A stretch of 64,000 nt of DNA from Chromera velia. Taxonomy: Eukaryota > Sar > Chromeraceae. A model generated the notes under the pieces. It saw nothing but the letters and a program-made list of their open reading frames with translations, did not search any database and was not told the DNA's origin. The DNA lies in the NCBI GenBank assembly GCA_018398765.1, contig JAHBMJ010001184.1, positions 1 through 64,000 on the forward strand, read 5' to 3'. A program made the position numbers and the translations under genes. Below, in pieces: positions 11,084-18,646 of this stretch (the first letter of the stretch is position 1; every line of letters begins with the position of its first letter).

Positions 11084-13374
11084 GTGTGTGTGTGTTTGTC
11101 CGTGTGTGTGTGCAGACGAACACGCTGATGATGATGGACTACCACGCTGCGCACACAGAGGGTCTGATCAAATGGCTGGGGAATCTGCAGAGGTGGAACA
11201 ACCAGGACATCGGGAGTCACATCTCCCACACGTGCACCAGCATGATCGAGTGTCCCTCCCTGGCCCTGCAGCTCGACAAATGCCGCCACCGAGCAAGAAC
11301 GGAGCAACAACAGAGTCAGGCAGAGGCGCGCACAGGTGAGAAAACGTGGCGTCTAGTCGACTGTCTCATGGAGGCAGGGGACTCGCTTGAGGGTGTCAGT
11401 GAGCCTCAGACACAGGCGGCGCTGGAGAAGGAGAGGGGGCCCGTTAAGGAGGACAGAAGTGAAAAGGGGCAGGAGAGGGAGGAAGGGGCCGAGGCCTCCT
11501 CAGGCAGAGCTCTTGACTTGTGGAGAAACGCGATTTCTGCTCACGAAACCCTCCGATCTCTCGTGTCCCCCTCTCAGCCAACAGATGACGACTCGGAGTC
11601 CGCTCTCAGCCGCCGTCTGGCCTCCCTGGCACCTGCAGAGTCCCGTCACCTTCTTCAGCAGACGGAGCGCGCGGCCCGTCAGACCATCAAGGCGCTCCAA
11701 TTCCGCTCTGATAACCTCAACAGCAGAATGAGCGAGCTGCACACACGTATCGAAGCAGCTGCTCAGAGGGTCAACGGCACAGCAGGAGACGAAAGGGGCC
11801 ACAGCGGGGGAAATGCAAAGAGGGGGGAGAGTGTGAAGTCGATTCTGTCCGATGTTGTGGGTCTCCATGAAGAGCTCAGCGACTTCATTCGCAAGCAGGC
11901 AGACGGGCTCAGGTTTGCGATCTCTTCCGGTCGGGATCGGGAGGGGCGTATTCTGAATGCCTGGCTCTCTTCCGCGGCATCTGTCAGCGGTCAGGCTGCT
12001 CCTCTCGAGTCTCTCGGTGAGGCTCTGTCTGAGCAGACCGTCAGAGAGAGCTTTCACCTACTCGATGCAGTGCAGAGGGCGCACTCTTTCAGAGACCGGG
12101 TGCACAGACAATGGACTGACAGGCTGGGAAAGTCTGGGAGAATGTACGCAGACTGGCACCAGCGTCGCAAAGAGAGGCAACTCAGTCTGCGGCTTCAGGG
12201 CTCGGACTCCCCTCTTTCAACGGGTCATGCAGCCGATGTGCGCAGGCACGAACATCTCAGAGGGGCAGAGGGTGGGGCCACGATCCTGACGCCACACGCT
12301 AAGCCGAAGGAGGCTCAAACAGGTGAGCTCTCCCAGATCTTGGATTATCTCCACGGGGATCTGCAGAGGAGGGAGAGGGGCCTTGAGGAGAGGGAACGAG
12401 GTCTACGGGAGAGGGAGCGGAATTTGCAAGAGAGGGAGCAAGAGGGGGCGCTCGACCGCGTCCTCGACCTTGCTGCAGAGATGCGTCGAGCCACTACAGA
12501 TTCCATCGAAACAGAACAGGCACAGATGCGGCAGGATGAATTTGTGCGCAGCCGGCTACACGGCTACCTGTCTTGCAGCGACAAAAGGGGGGACTCTGAG
12601 GCCTTCTTTGACCTTCTGTCGGTCTGGAGGTCTGCTAACGACCACAGAGTGCAGAGCGTGAGAGCAAAGGTGGAAGCCTGGAAGAAGGGAAGCGGGGCGA
12701 TGGAGTCGTTCCTGCACGCCCTGGGAGATGCCGCGCGGACGGCTGAACAGGCTAGCCATGAAATTTCGGAATGGGTTGAGACCCTCCGAAGTGAATCCGA
12801 CTTTGTCCGCCTGCTGCATCAGTTTCTCCCCCCCCCCTCTTCAGAGGGAATCTCAGTGGCTGAGACAGATGCCGACACTGTGGCTCTCAAGACTGAGCAG
12901 AATCTGATCAGAGGGGGGGCGGAGCACTTCTGCAAGCAGCTGCTGGGTACGCAGAATGGGTCCTCGGGGGCTGCCCTAGAGGGACCTGACCCCCGTCTCC
13001 GTCTGGCCGCGGATGCTGCCCTCCGTAGGGAGGCCGCCTCCACGGTCCCCGCCTTCCTGTCCACCCTGGCCCTTGAGATGGTCGTCCAGATGAAATTCCT
13101 CAGCCACACCCTGAAGAGGTCCGATGTCTGGGGAGATCCCCTCCTCCTCGCCTCGGGGGCCGCTGTGCAGGTGCCCCTCAGGTCGGAGGTTCTGGCCATG
13201 CATCAGACGCAGGAGGCAGTGCTCAGGTGGGTGCACACAGTCACTCAGTCAGAGGGGGTGCAGGCGTCGGCCTTGAAAAGCTACGGCCCGGACATGTACG
13301 CGGTGCTCTCGAAAGCTGCTGGTGCAGTTTGTGGTCGGCCTGAGTCTCCTGAGAGCCTCGACGGGACTCACTGA
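1..13374 (+). CDS. Large modular extracellular protein: discoidin-like x3, TSP1, Cys-rich module, coiled-coil tail (5' partial)
   Basis: Exons I place are 1-227 (tentative), 862-1659, 2385-3017, 3559-4260, 4692-4996, 5412-5530, 5774-6011, 6492-8268, 8759-8941, 9556-10228, 10472-10536 and 11116-13374 (TGA stop), about 2,580 codons from 862 on. Each junction has GT/AG borders and matching phase: 1 at the first four junctions, then 0, 2, 0, 0, 0, 1, 0. The order is a Thr-rich linker, three discoidin (F5/8C)-like domains, one TSP1 repeat, a sushi-like Cys module, a long unrecognised region with paired cysteines, then a Glu/Arg-rich coiled coil. Such modules are known from secreted or surface adhesive proteins, so an extracellular adhesion or matrix role is inferred. 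No start codon, signal peptide or membrane segment is visible because the 5' end lies outside. Exon 6492-8268 carries a minisatellite that breaks the frame as assembled. It could in principle be two genes, but phase continuity argues for one. Confidence 0.75.
228..861 (+). repeat. Intron filled with GACA and GA-rich simple repeats
   Basis: Between about 390 and 700 the sequence is almost only purine-rich GACA, GAGA and AGGC repeats. Open frames here on either strand are low-complexity by-products. The intron ends in a TGCACTGCAG acceptor at 861, and TGCATGCA lies about 35 bases before it (820-827). Confidence 0.6.
862..1659 (+). CDS. Exon: poly-Thr linker plus discoidin-like domain 1
   Basis: The exon starts after TGCAG with phase 1 and ends at GTCAGT with phase 1. 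It encodes about 45 threonines, interrupted by an Ile, then a domain of about 200 residues. Its C-terminal half matches the discoidin / F5/8C pattern: a VYGS..M.SW motif, then [11 protein letters not shown], then WLMIGDIEL. That fold usually binds glycans or phospholipids. Cysteines occur in [16 protein letters not shown] and EIPCPIAL. The Thr tract would be an O-glycosylated stalk if secreted, which is inference. Confidence 0.75.
886..1020 (+). repeat. (ACC/ACT)n trinucleotide tract coding for poly-Thr
   Basis: About 45 ACC/ACT triplets with one ATC, in frame with the discoidin-like domain. The opposite strand reads as poly-Val, which is a by-product. Confidence 0.9.
1660..2384 (+). repeat. 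Intron with GACA and CA repeats
   Basis: It starts GTCAGT and ends TTCTGCAG. The first 76 bases belong to the duplicated unit. Bases about 1925-2100 are rich in GACA, with perfect runs near 2010-2032. A CA run at 2236-2260 passes into GA repeats up to about 2290. Confidence 0.7.
2385..3017 (+). CDS. Exon: discoidin-like domain 2
   Basis: Phase 1 to phase 1. It is the downstream copy of the duplication, with a short new N-terminus (ETTGAIS) in place of the Thr stalk. It differs from domain 1 by G-to-R, K-to-N, C-to-S, F-to-Y and D-to-G, plus one silent change. The lost cysteine is kept in domains 1 and 3, so a disulfide partner may be unpaired here. The donor is again GTCAGT. Confidence 0.75.
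3018..3558 (+). repeat. Intron with GACA/GACAGACA repeats
   Basis: Starts GTCAGT. GACA and GATA tetranucleotides fill about 3100-3265. The rest is pyrimidine-rich and ends in ACGCATGCAG at 3558. No coding signal was seen. Confidence 0.6.
3559..4260 (+). CDS. Exon: Gly-rich linker plus discoidin-like domain 3
   Basis: Phase 1 to phase 1, donor GTGAGT. A Gly/Ser/Thr linker of about 35 residues leads into a domain clearly homologous to domains 1 and 2 ([64 protein letters not shown]) but far more diverged. This is an older duplicate. It keeps the Cys in the GRYR motif and gains one in LESCAVQSR. Confidence 0.75.
4261..4691 (+). repeat. Intron with GT microsatellite and a 3-base N run
   Basis: Bases about 4503-4660 are a GT-rich microsatellite with a G run. 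NNN at 4516-4518 marks unresolved sequence, so the local length is unreliable. Confidence 0.8.
4692..4996 (+). CDS. Exon: Ser-rich linker and start of a TSP1 repeat
   Basis: Starts in phase 1, ends in phase 0 before GTGAGC. A linker of about 60 residues is followed by a classic thrombospondin type 1 start, [18 protein letters not shown], then QRTRSC. The Trp ladder, the CSxSCG motif and the RxR-type strand are all visible. The repeat is finished by the next exon. TSP1 repeats are known in alveolate surface adhesins and can be C-mannosylated or O-fucosylated. Confidence 0.88.
5412..5530 (+). CDS. Exon: end of TSP1 repeat plus Cys-rich segment
   Basis: Phase 0 in, phase 2 out, donor GTCAGT inside a GTCA run. 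[13 protein letters not shown] supplies the final TSP1 cysteines, and a short helix-like stretch with two more cysteines ([15 protein letters not shown]) follows. Confidence 0.75.
5774..6011 (+). CDS. Exon: small sushi-like Cys module
   Basis: Phase 2 in, phase 0 out before GTAGGC. The exon reads [13 protein letters not shown], then [16 protein letters not shown], then SYECASC. The C.DG.W...C ending resembles a complement-control (sushi) module, but the domain is short and the match is weak. Confidence 0.65.
6492..8268 (+). CDS. Large exon, unrecognised ectodomain, interrupted by a minisatellite
   Basis: Phase 0 in after TTCTGCAG, phase 0 out before GTAGGT. The 5' part (6492 to about 7480) and the 3' part (about 7783-8268) are long open frames that differ by one base across the 40-bp repeat array. 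No known domain is recognised. Cysteines such as [51 protein letters not shown] and SLCLAS suggest a disulfide-stabilised extracellular fold. Both sides read through one repeat unit in the same frame, suggesting that the ancestral gene held one unit. Confidence 0.6.
7397..7840 (+). repeat. 40-bp minisatellite inside a coding exon, about 11 copies
   Basis: The unit begins GACTCGACTGGAGGAGACGG and continues with AATTGGGTGCCCCCGCCCT. Copies differ mainly by GGAGGAG versus GGGGGAG. Forty is not a multiple of three, so each copy shifts the + frame, while one minus-strand frame stays open throughout by chance. The array is too regular to be ancient. Confidence 0.95.
8759..8941 (+). CDS. Exon: basic Pro/Lys-rich linker
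   Basis: Phase 0 on both sides, acceptor CCCTGCAG, donor GTGGGG. It encodes a short alpha-helical start, then a Lys/Pro-rich stretch ([20 protein letters not shown]). No domain is recognised. Phase continuity supports it. Confidence 0.6.
9130..9195 (+). repeat. (GTT)n microsatellite in an intron
   Basis: A run of GTT/GCT triplets inside the intron 8942-9555. A TGCATGCA word lies just upstream at 9053-9060. Confidence 0.85.
9556..10228 (+). CDS. Exon: unrecognised region of the modular protein
   Basis: Phase 0 in after GGTGCAG, phase 1 out before GTCGGT. It encodes about 224 residues with scattered cysteines (ASFCRQ, SNPCGY, QNCFVR, AGCFFP, GPCEML, KDCDGN, IECDLLC). No family is recognised. 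Spacing suggests continuation of the extracellular part. Confidence 0.65.
10472..10536 (+). CDS. Small exon joining ectodomain and coiled coil
   Basis: 65 bases, phase 1 in after CTCTGCAG, phase 0 out before GTCGGT. It encodes an amphipathic helix ([19 protein letters not shown]), probably the start of the helical C-terminal part. Confidence 0.6.
11116..13374 (+). CDS. Last exon: long coiled-coil C-terminus
   Basis: Starts in phase 0 after a GT-rich tract ending TGCAG; stop TGA at 13372-13374; about 752 residues. The first 60 residues hold CTSMIEC and DKCRHR. The remainder is Glu/Arg/Gln/Ser-rich helix, with a perfect seven-residue repeat ([21 protein letters not shown]) near 12375-12440, typical of a coiled coil. 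No transmembrane helix is visible, so membrane attachment is unresolved. The 3' flank shows no canonical AATAAA close by. Confidence 0.75.
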   Translation, partial: TNTLMMMDYHAAHTEGLIKWLGNLQRWNNQDIGSHISHTCTSMIECPSLALQLDKCRHRARTEQQQSQAEARTGEKTWRLVDCLMEAGDSLEGVSEPQTQAALEKERGPVKEDRSEKGQEREEGAEASSGRALDLWRNAISAHETLRSLVSPSQPTDDDSESALSRRLASLAPAESRHLLQQTERAARQTIKALQFRSDNLNSRMSELHTRIEAAAQRVNGTAGDERGHSGGNAKRGESVKSILSDVVGLHEELSDFIRKQADGLRFAISSGRDREGRILNAWLSSAASVSGQAAPLESLGEALSEQTVRESFHLLDAVQRAHSFRDRVHRQWTDRLGKSGRMYADWHQRRKERQLSLRLQGSDSPLSTGHAADVRRHEHLRGAEGGATILTPHAKPKEAQTGELSQILDYLHGDLQRRERGLEERERGLRERERNLQEREQEGALDRVLDLAAEMRRATTDSIETEQAQMRQDEFVRSRLHGYLSCSDKRGDSEAFFDLLSVWRSANDHRVQSVRAKVEAWKKGSGAMESFLHALGDAARTAEQASHEISEWVETLRSESDFVRLLHQFLPPPSSEGISVAETDADTVALKTEQNLIRGGAEHFCKQLLGTQNGSSGAALEGPDPRLRLAADAALRREAASTVPAFLSTLALEMVVQMKFLSHTLKRSDVWGDPLLLASGAAVQVPLRSEVLAMHQTQEAVLRWVHTVTQSEGVQASALKSYGPDMYAVLSKAAGAVCGRPESPESLDGTH

Positions 13375-13829
13375 CTGAGCCACCGAGAGCACGCACAAGG
13401 ATCGCAGTAGGCGCTGTGGCCGGTGCGTGACGAGACTGTGCATACGACCTCAATGAAGGTCGTTGCCCCAAAACATGCAGCGGAAGGGCGCGAACGGGGG
13501 GGGGGAGGGGATTGTTCTCTGTTTTTTTTCCTCATTCTTTGTCTGACTGTCTGTCTGTGAAACAGCTGGAGAGACCCAATCAAGGGAGGGAATTCATTCA
13601 GCACTTTGCAGTCGCTCAGTCGGCTCAGATGGACGCAGACACTCCCAAACATCTCCCAAACTCGTTCAATGATTTGTATACTATAGTTTGTGCAGGCGGT
13701 CTGGGTATATGCATGCAAGGTCCGTTCATATGCTCTTGTTTTAAATAATATCGTGTATTTAGCCACTTGCACATTTGGGCCTATAACCATCTGCCTAGTC
13801 TTATATTTGCTTATTTTATCATAACAATT
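13375..13829. other. Spacer after the modular gene
   Basis: 3' flank of the modular gene, including a G run near 13495-13512, turning AT-rich after 13740. No gene was seen. Confidence 0.5.
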
Positions 13830-14045
13830 ATTATAATGTAAGGACGGGAAAAGGTGCATTCTCAAAAAATGCACCTGATACACCTGATTTGCACCTATGC
13901 ACCTGGATGCACCTGATAGGTGCATTGTGTGGAGCAAAGAGATTGTTTTAAGAGTCGAATATCTAGGTGAAGATGCAGCAGCTGACGGGGCCCTTCACTG
14001 GCACGGCGCCCATGCGGCGCTTCTAGCGCTGGGGCGTTATCTCTC

Positions 14046-14152
14046 TTGCATGCATGTGCATGCGCCGCCAGTCTCGCATGCAAAGATACATGCGCATACC
14101 CATGCATGCATGACATTGTCATCTGACAAAAACCATGCATGCATGCAGCTCT
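14046..14152. repeat. Cluster of TGCATGCA-type words
   Basis: Several overlapping GCATGC, TGCATGCA and ATGCATGCATG words in about 100 bases inside the TIR element. They could act as ApiAP2-type binding sites or be simple repeat expansion. Confidence 0.5.
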
Positions 14153-14174
14153 TGCAGTCGACCAGTAACATATG

Positions 14175-14755
14175 ACTGTTCCTCTTTCTTTCTCTACTGA
14201 GTCAACAGCATGACTACACCTCATTCACTCTCTGCTCAGACAGCAGCATGACCGCATCTCTTTCATTCTCTGCTCATGAGCAGCCTGACTGTGTGATACG
14301 GTCCCTCTCTAGCTCTCTGCATGTCTCACTCTCTACCCAGGAGCGGCACCTCTACTTTTCTTTCACTCTCTAACGAGGCAGCAGCGTGACTACGCCTCTT
14401 TCATTTTTTGCTAAGCCAACAGCATGATTCCATCGCTCTCACTCCCTGCTCAGTCAGTAACATGACAGTCACTGTACCTCTTCCATTCTTTGCTGAGGCA
14501 ACAGCATGACTGCACCTCTTTCATTCTCCGCTTAGACAGCAGTATGACCGCATCTCTTTCATTCTCTGCACAGGGAGCAGCCTGGCTCCATTTATCTCAC
14601 TCTCTGCTCTGTCAGTAACATGACTGCACCTCTTTCATTCTCTAGTATTCAGTCAGCAGCATGTCTCCGTCTCTTCCACTCTCTACTCAGTTAGCAATAT
14701 GACTGTACCTCTTTCATTCTTTGCCTAGATTCTTTGCTCTGGCAGCGGCATGTCT
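14175..14755. repeat. Degenerate minisatellite, unit about 45 bp
   Basis: The core words AGCATGACTGCACCTC and TTTCATTCTCTGCTCAG recur with many substitutions over about 13 units. Frames shift between units, so it is not coding. It fills the left third of the TIR element. Confidence 0.85.
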
Positions 14756-15888
14756 TTTATACTTCAGACAGCACCGTTTAGCCCGTTTCTCCATAAAATT
14801 GAGCTAGAAGATTCCCCATCGTTGGAATGCTTTTACTGTTTTTCGATTTGTTGATAAATAATATGAGAATGCATTTGCAAGAAGTGAAATGCTGCAGTGT
14901 AGTTGAATCTAGTTCAAAGGATCGTTTTCATAATTCAAAAACGAGACAGTGAAAAGTAGAGTTTCACCTCTCTCGAGATTCCTCCAGTGGAATCCTATGG
15001 ACCCTCCCGTGTCGATCCTCTAGCCTATCTAGAGGACTCCTCAAACTGCTATACTCCCGAATTCCTGGCCCTCTCCTATTAGAGGACCACAGCGAATACG
15101 TCACCCTAACGTACTCGCCTAGACCGATACAGATAATTAGGAATAAATATCTGATCAGTCTCTTCACCAGACAGAAAATCTATGAACCCCCACAGTCTAC
15201 AGTACGCTCCTGCTGGTGGCCTCGTGCAATACTCAGAGCATAAGAGAACCACAGAGACACATAGGGCACAGTACAGATCCTACACATGAAGCTCTATCAA
15301 TCCCTAGGTCACGTTTCTCATTCAGACAGACGGTAACCGCCGTGCACGTCTGTCTGACTGTCTGGAAATTAATTCGACCGAAATTAATTCTGAAGCCTCC
15401 AATGGCATAACCGCACCATCGGCCTAATTGAATCCCATATGAAGGCCTGGAGCATACACCACCATGGTGAGTGCCTCGGGTGTATTTCTTACACCAAAGT
15501 GCATGCAGGCCTTACCATGGAACTCATAACATGCACACCTCTGTCGCAGGCGCCCCGCCACCCCGTGTAGACAGGCCGCCGCGTGTGCGTCGCTCCTTTC
15601 TCTGGCTTGGGGCGAAGAGACAAATGGAAAGGCCGGGACCGGAATTCACCCTCCGCGAATCCGACCAGGAACGGGACCGTCGTTTTCTTTCACAGAGACT
15701 TGCGATCGGTTTTTATCAACTTTTTATATGTTTTTCAATCAAATTCTTATAGTAAAAGATTATGCAGCTATTTTATATGAACAAGAGTGTTTTGGTCATT
15801 GAATTAGGCGCCTTTTAATGGCTGAATTCAGGTGCATTCGTCCAAAGCACTTTGTACCTATGCACCTTTTCTCGTCTTTATTATAATG

Positions 15889-16053
15889 TTCATTCTAAAG
15901 CATATGTTTTTGTAGGATTACTTCTAGGAGTATAATATATAGCATTCAAAAAAGAAAAATAATTGCCTCATTAACCTCATTAAACTATTATTTTTTCAGT
16001 TACTGATAAACTTAAACCATGGTACTTGTTTTGATATACTGCATGTGACACTG

Positions 16054-16090
<37 letters not shown>

Positions 16091-16985
16091 CATTATGCAC
16101 TTTAACCTAGACTTTAACTGTTGTGCGATTGTTTTTGTATGACTGTTCTATAGTAAGGCTATAGTCTATAAGATAGGATAGGATTTATGTTCCGGGTACG
16201 CCTGCCCCCCATGGTCCACTACCTAGAAAAGGCTTATACGTTTAAAAAATAATTTATTGTTAAAAATGCTAAAATCATTTTCTTCTTGTTTTAGTATTAA
16301 ACTAAATTAATGTCACCTCTTATACTAGCTATTAGAAAAAAACATTAGTATTTGGAAAGTTGGCAAGAGACTAGGGGTAATTAAAGAAAAAAAATAATTA
16401 GTATATCATTTTCACTTTTTTGTTTTTTATTTTTTTTTATGTAAGAAATGTGTGGTTCCCTATGGTTCCCTATTATTTTTGCATCCTTACCATGGTTGCA
16501 TCTGGAAAACAAAAAAAAAATTTAAAAAAATAGTTTGGAGAGCGTTTTTTTTTGTTTGCTTTTTTGTTTGGAAATTACCTCTAGGCAAGGGACCATTGTC
16601 AAAGATATTAACAACCAGAGTCATAGCTTGATAAGAACCTTGATCTTAACTGGAGATATTATATTCTTTTTTTGGTTCTAAGGGTCTTTTGTACTGCTAC
16701 ACCTATTTTAAGAATCAGCTCTGTAGCGCGTGCGTGGCCGCTGCGCGCGGCCGGCACAAGATCAAAGTTATAATTAGCCTGGCAGGGTTATGATACAAAC
16801 TAGGCTACTAGGGTCATTTGAAAGACTCATCTCTGACAGCTATAGGGCCTAGGCTAGTTTCAATAAGTTTTAAAGTTGTTTGTGTATTGTTTCTAACTCA
16901 GATTGAGTGACTATGCTTATATAAAAATTAAGTAATATGTTGTAATATGTTATAACTTACAGATATCAATAAAATATGTGAGAGA
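15889..16985. other. AT-rich spacer with (AT)n
   Basis: Mostly A/T runs with an (AT)n microsatellite at about 16061-16087 and a short GC-rich palindromic spot near 16727-16755. No gene was recognised. Confidence 0.6.
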
Positions 16986-16989
16986 CTCC

Positions 16990-17845
16990 GGCGCCTCAAG
17001 GCTACTCGAAGTATACTGCAATGAGCACGGTCTCATGGTAAACTTAAAAAAAATAAAGATCCTTCGTCTTTCTTCCCCTAATCCTCTTATTGAGCCTGCT
17101 TCCCCTTTTGCTTTTAATGGAAGGCCAGTTGAGGCCAGATGTTGATAAATACAAATACCTCAGCAACTGGATCTTTGAGGGAGGGGATCTATCCTAGGGA
17201 TCTATCTAAAACTGTGAAAGCAAGAATCGAGTTGGCAGAAAAGGCTCTGGGAGGTGTATTTAGAACTCTTTCTTCAATTGGTTTTGTTTCCCCTTTTTCT
17301 CGAATTCAACTGTTCAAAGCTCTTTGGGTGCCCGTTGCAATCTTTGGTCTTGAAGCCCTCCCTCTCAGGCAGTCAGATGTAACAGTTCAATGTCTCGATA
17401 CATTGCAACTTTGTTTTGTTCTCTGGTCATTTGGTTTATCCCACAACTCTTTTGTTTCTCCCTCTTTTCACTCTTTTTGTTTTGGAACCCTTTGGTTGTC
17501 TGCTTGCAAAACAAGTAGTTAGCTTCTTTCAATCGCTTAAATCTAGAGAACGCGCATTGTCCACGGCTGTATGGGAGGCTTGCATCGCTAGTTCTTGTGC
17601 TCCCTTTATCTTCTCCACCAAGCATCTGGCTGTGCCTCTTGACAATTCTCTTCTGGCAGACACAGATGAGCTAGTACACCAAAAAAAGCTAAAAAAGAAA
17701 GGAAAATTCAAACAAAAAGAGACGTGTTGCAAGATTAAGACAAATTAATGCATGGCTTAGTAAATGGGCTAGAAGAAAGCCTGAGGAAGGCAGCAGGAAT
17801 AGGGACAGAAGCGGTCTATCCCCTTGCTGCCCTTACTGATTTTTA
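16990..17845 (+). pseudogene. LINE (non-LTR) reverse transcriptase remnant
   Basis: One frame gives EVYCNEHGLMVNLKKIKIL and FNGRPVEA. After a shift near 17140 the next frame gives KYLSNWIF, then KARIELAEKALGGVF and RIQLFKALWVPVAIFGLEAL. This order matches the end of the palm and the thumb of LINE reverse transcriptases (YC..GL.VN..K, YLG..I, then K.L..PV..YG.E). A third frame from about 17416 continues with a basic tail and an SPCCPY motif. The element is truncated upstream, lacks the catalytic palm, and carries at least two frameshifts. No endonuclease or poly-A tail was found. Confidence 0.75.
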
Positions 17846-17993
17846 AAGAGAAAACCTTTCTAGACAGAGGCTCTCCATGCTCCTTCTTACAGAAAAAAAA
17901 TGATAGTTACGTCCGTCAGTCACAGGTAACGATCTACACATATGTACGCTGTCCCTTTTTCTCCTCAAATCTTCGGCAAATATCTGCCCTCTC

Positions 17994-18266
17994 TTGAGAG
18001 CGATGACGGATAGATATGCGCAGCAGAGGGAGCTGGAGAAGACCTGCTCGGCTTGCTCTAGCAGAAAAGTTTGTGATGAGATCCACCTGCTCATGGAATA
18101 TGCGGACACAGAGAGGGAGAGACGGAAGCTTGACGAAATCAGCAACAGGATAAAGGAGCGCGCACCTATTGAGAAACGGGTGCCAGTGATGGGGCACACC
18201 CCCCTGCCGTTTGCGGGGGCGACCTCTACAAGACAAAACGGCGACAGTGCTCAAGGGCACCACTAA
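17994..18266 (+). CDS. Short coding-like segment, unrecognised
   Basis: A 90-codon frame with a charged helical part (EYADTERERRKLDEISNRIK) and a CSACSSRKVC cysteine cluster. It may be an exon remnant or the end of a LINE-related product. A pyrimidine-rich stretch precedes it. No family is recognised. Confidence 0.25.
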   Translation: MRAMTDRYAQQRELEKTCSACSSRKVCDEIHLLMEYADTERERRKLDEISNRIKERAPIEKRVPVMGHTPLPFAGATSTRQNGDSAQGHH

Positions 18267-18646
18267 ATCACTTATCACTTAATTGCGGCGATTAGGGCTC
18301 ACCGGCTTTAACCGCCTCAATTCAATTTAATTCATTCAAATTTCATATAAATTTTTCATATAGAAATCTTATTTAGCTTAATTTAAGAAGTCTAGACTAC
18401 ACTAGAGACCATATTTCTCATTTCCTTTTAAGAATTTTTGAATCTATCACATAATAATCTTTTTAGATGAAAAATCATTCTTAGAAATTGATAGTTTAGT
18501 TGCTAGCTTTAGCATAAATAAACTCATAACATATCATTGAATATAGCATACATACTTGATGAATTGCAGAAGCGGCCTGAGAAGCCCCTGGAGAAGCCCT
18601 TCCCAGAGCCCTCCTTATCTCTCTCGACTTATCTCTCTCTCCCCCC
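18267..18646. other. AT-rich spacer downstream of the P450 gene
   Basis: 3' flank of the minus-strand P450 gene. A/T-rich without recognisable genes or repeats. Confidence 0.5.

Larger units (their letters stand above)
13830..15888. mobile_element. Non-autonomous TIR DNA transposon, MULE-like, with 9-bp target duplication
   Basis: Inverted ends at 13839 and 15879 share GACGGGAAAAGGTGCAT versus GACGAGAAAAGGTGCAT (16 of 17). They are flanked by the direct repeat ATTATAATG at 13830-13838 and 15880-15888. Nine-base target duplications are typical of Mutator-like elements. GCACCT words recur inside both ends (about 13855-13925 and 15828-15870). No transposase was found, so it would depend on another copy. 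The interior holds a degenerate minisatellite and a cluster of TGCATGCA words. Confidence 0.75.

Noticed and set aside
14175-14755. Repeat of about 45 bp considered as CRISPR
   Set aside because: Units are degenerate and contiguous, without repeat-spacer alternation, inside a eukaryotic transposon.
17365-17732. Minus-strand frames at the LINE remnant
   Set aside because: They are antisense to the reverse transcriptase remnant and have no similarity of their own.
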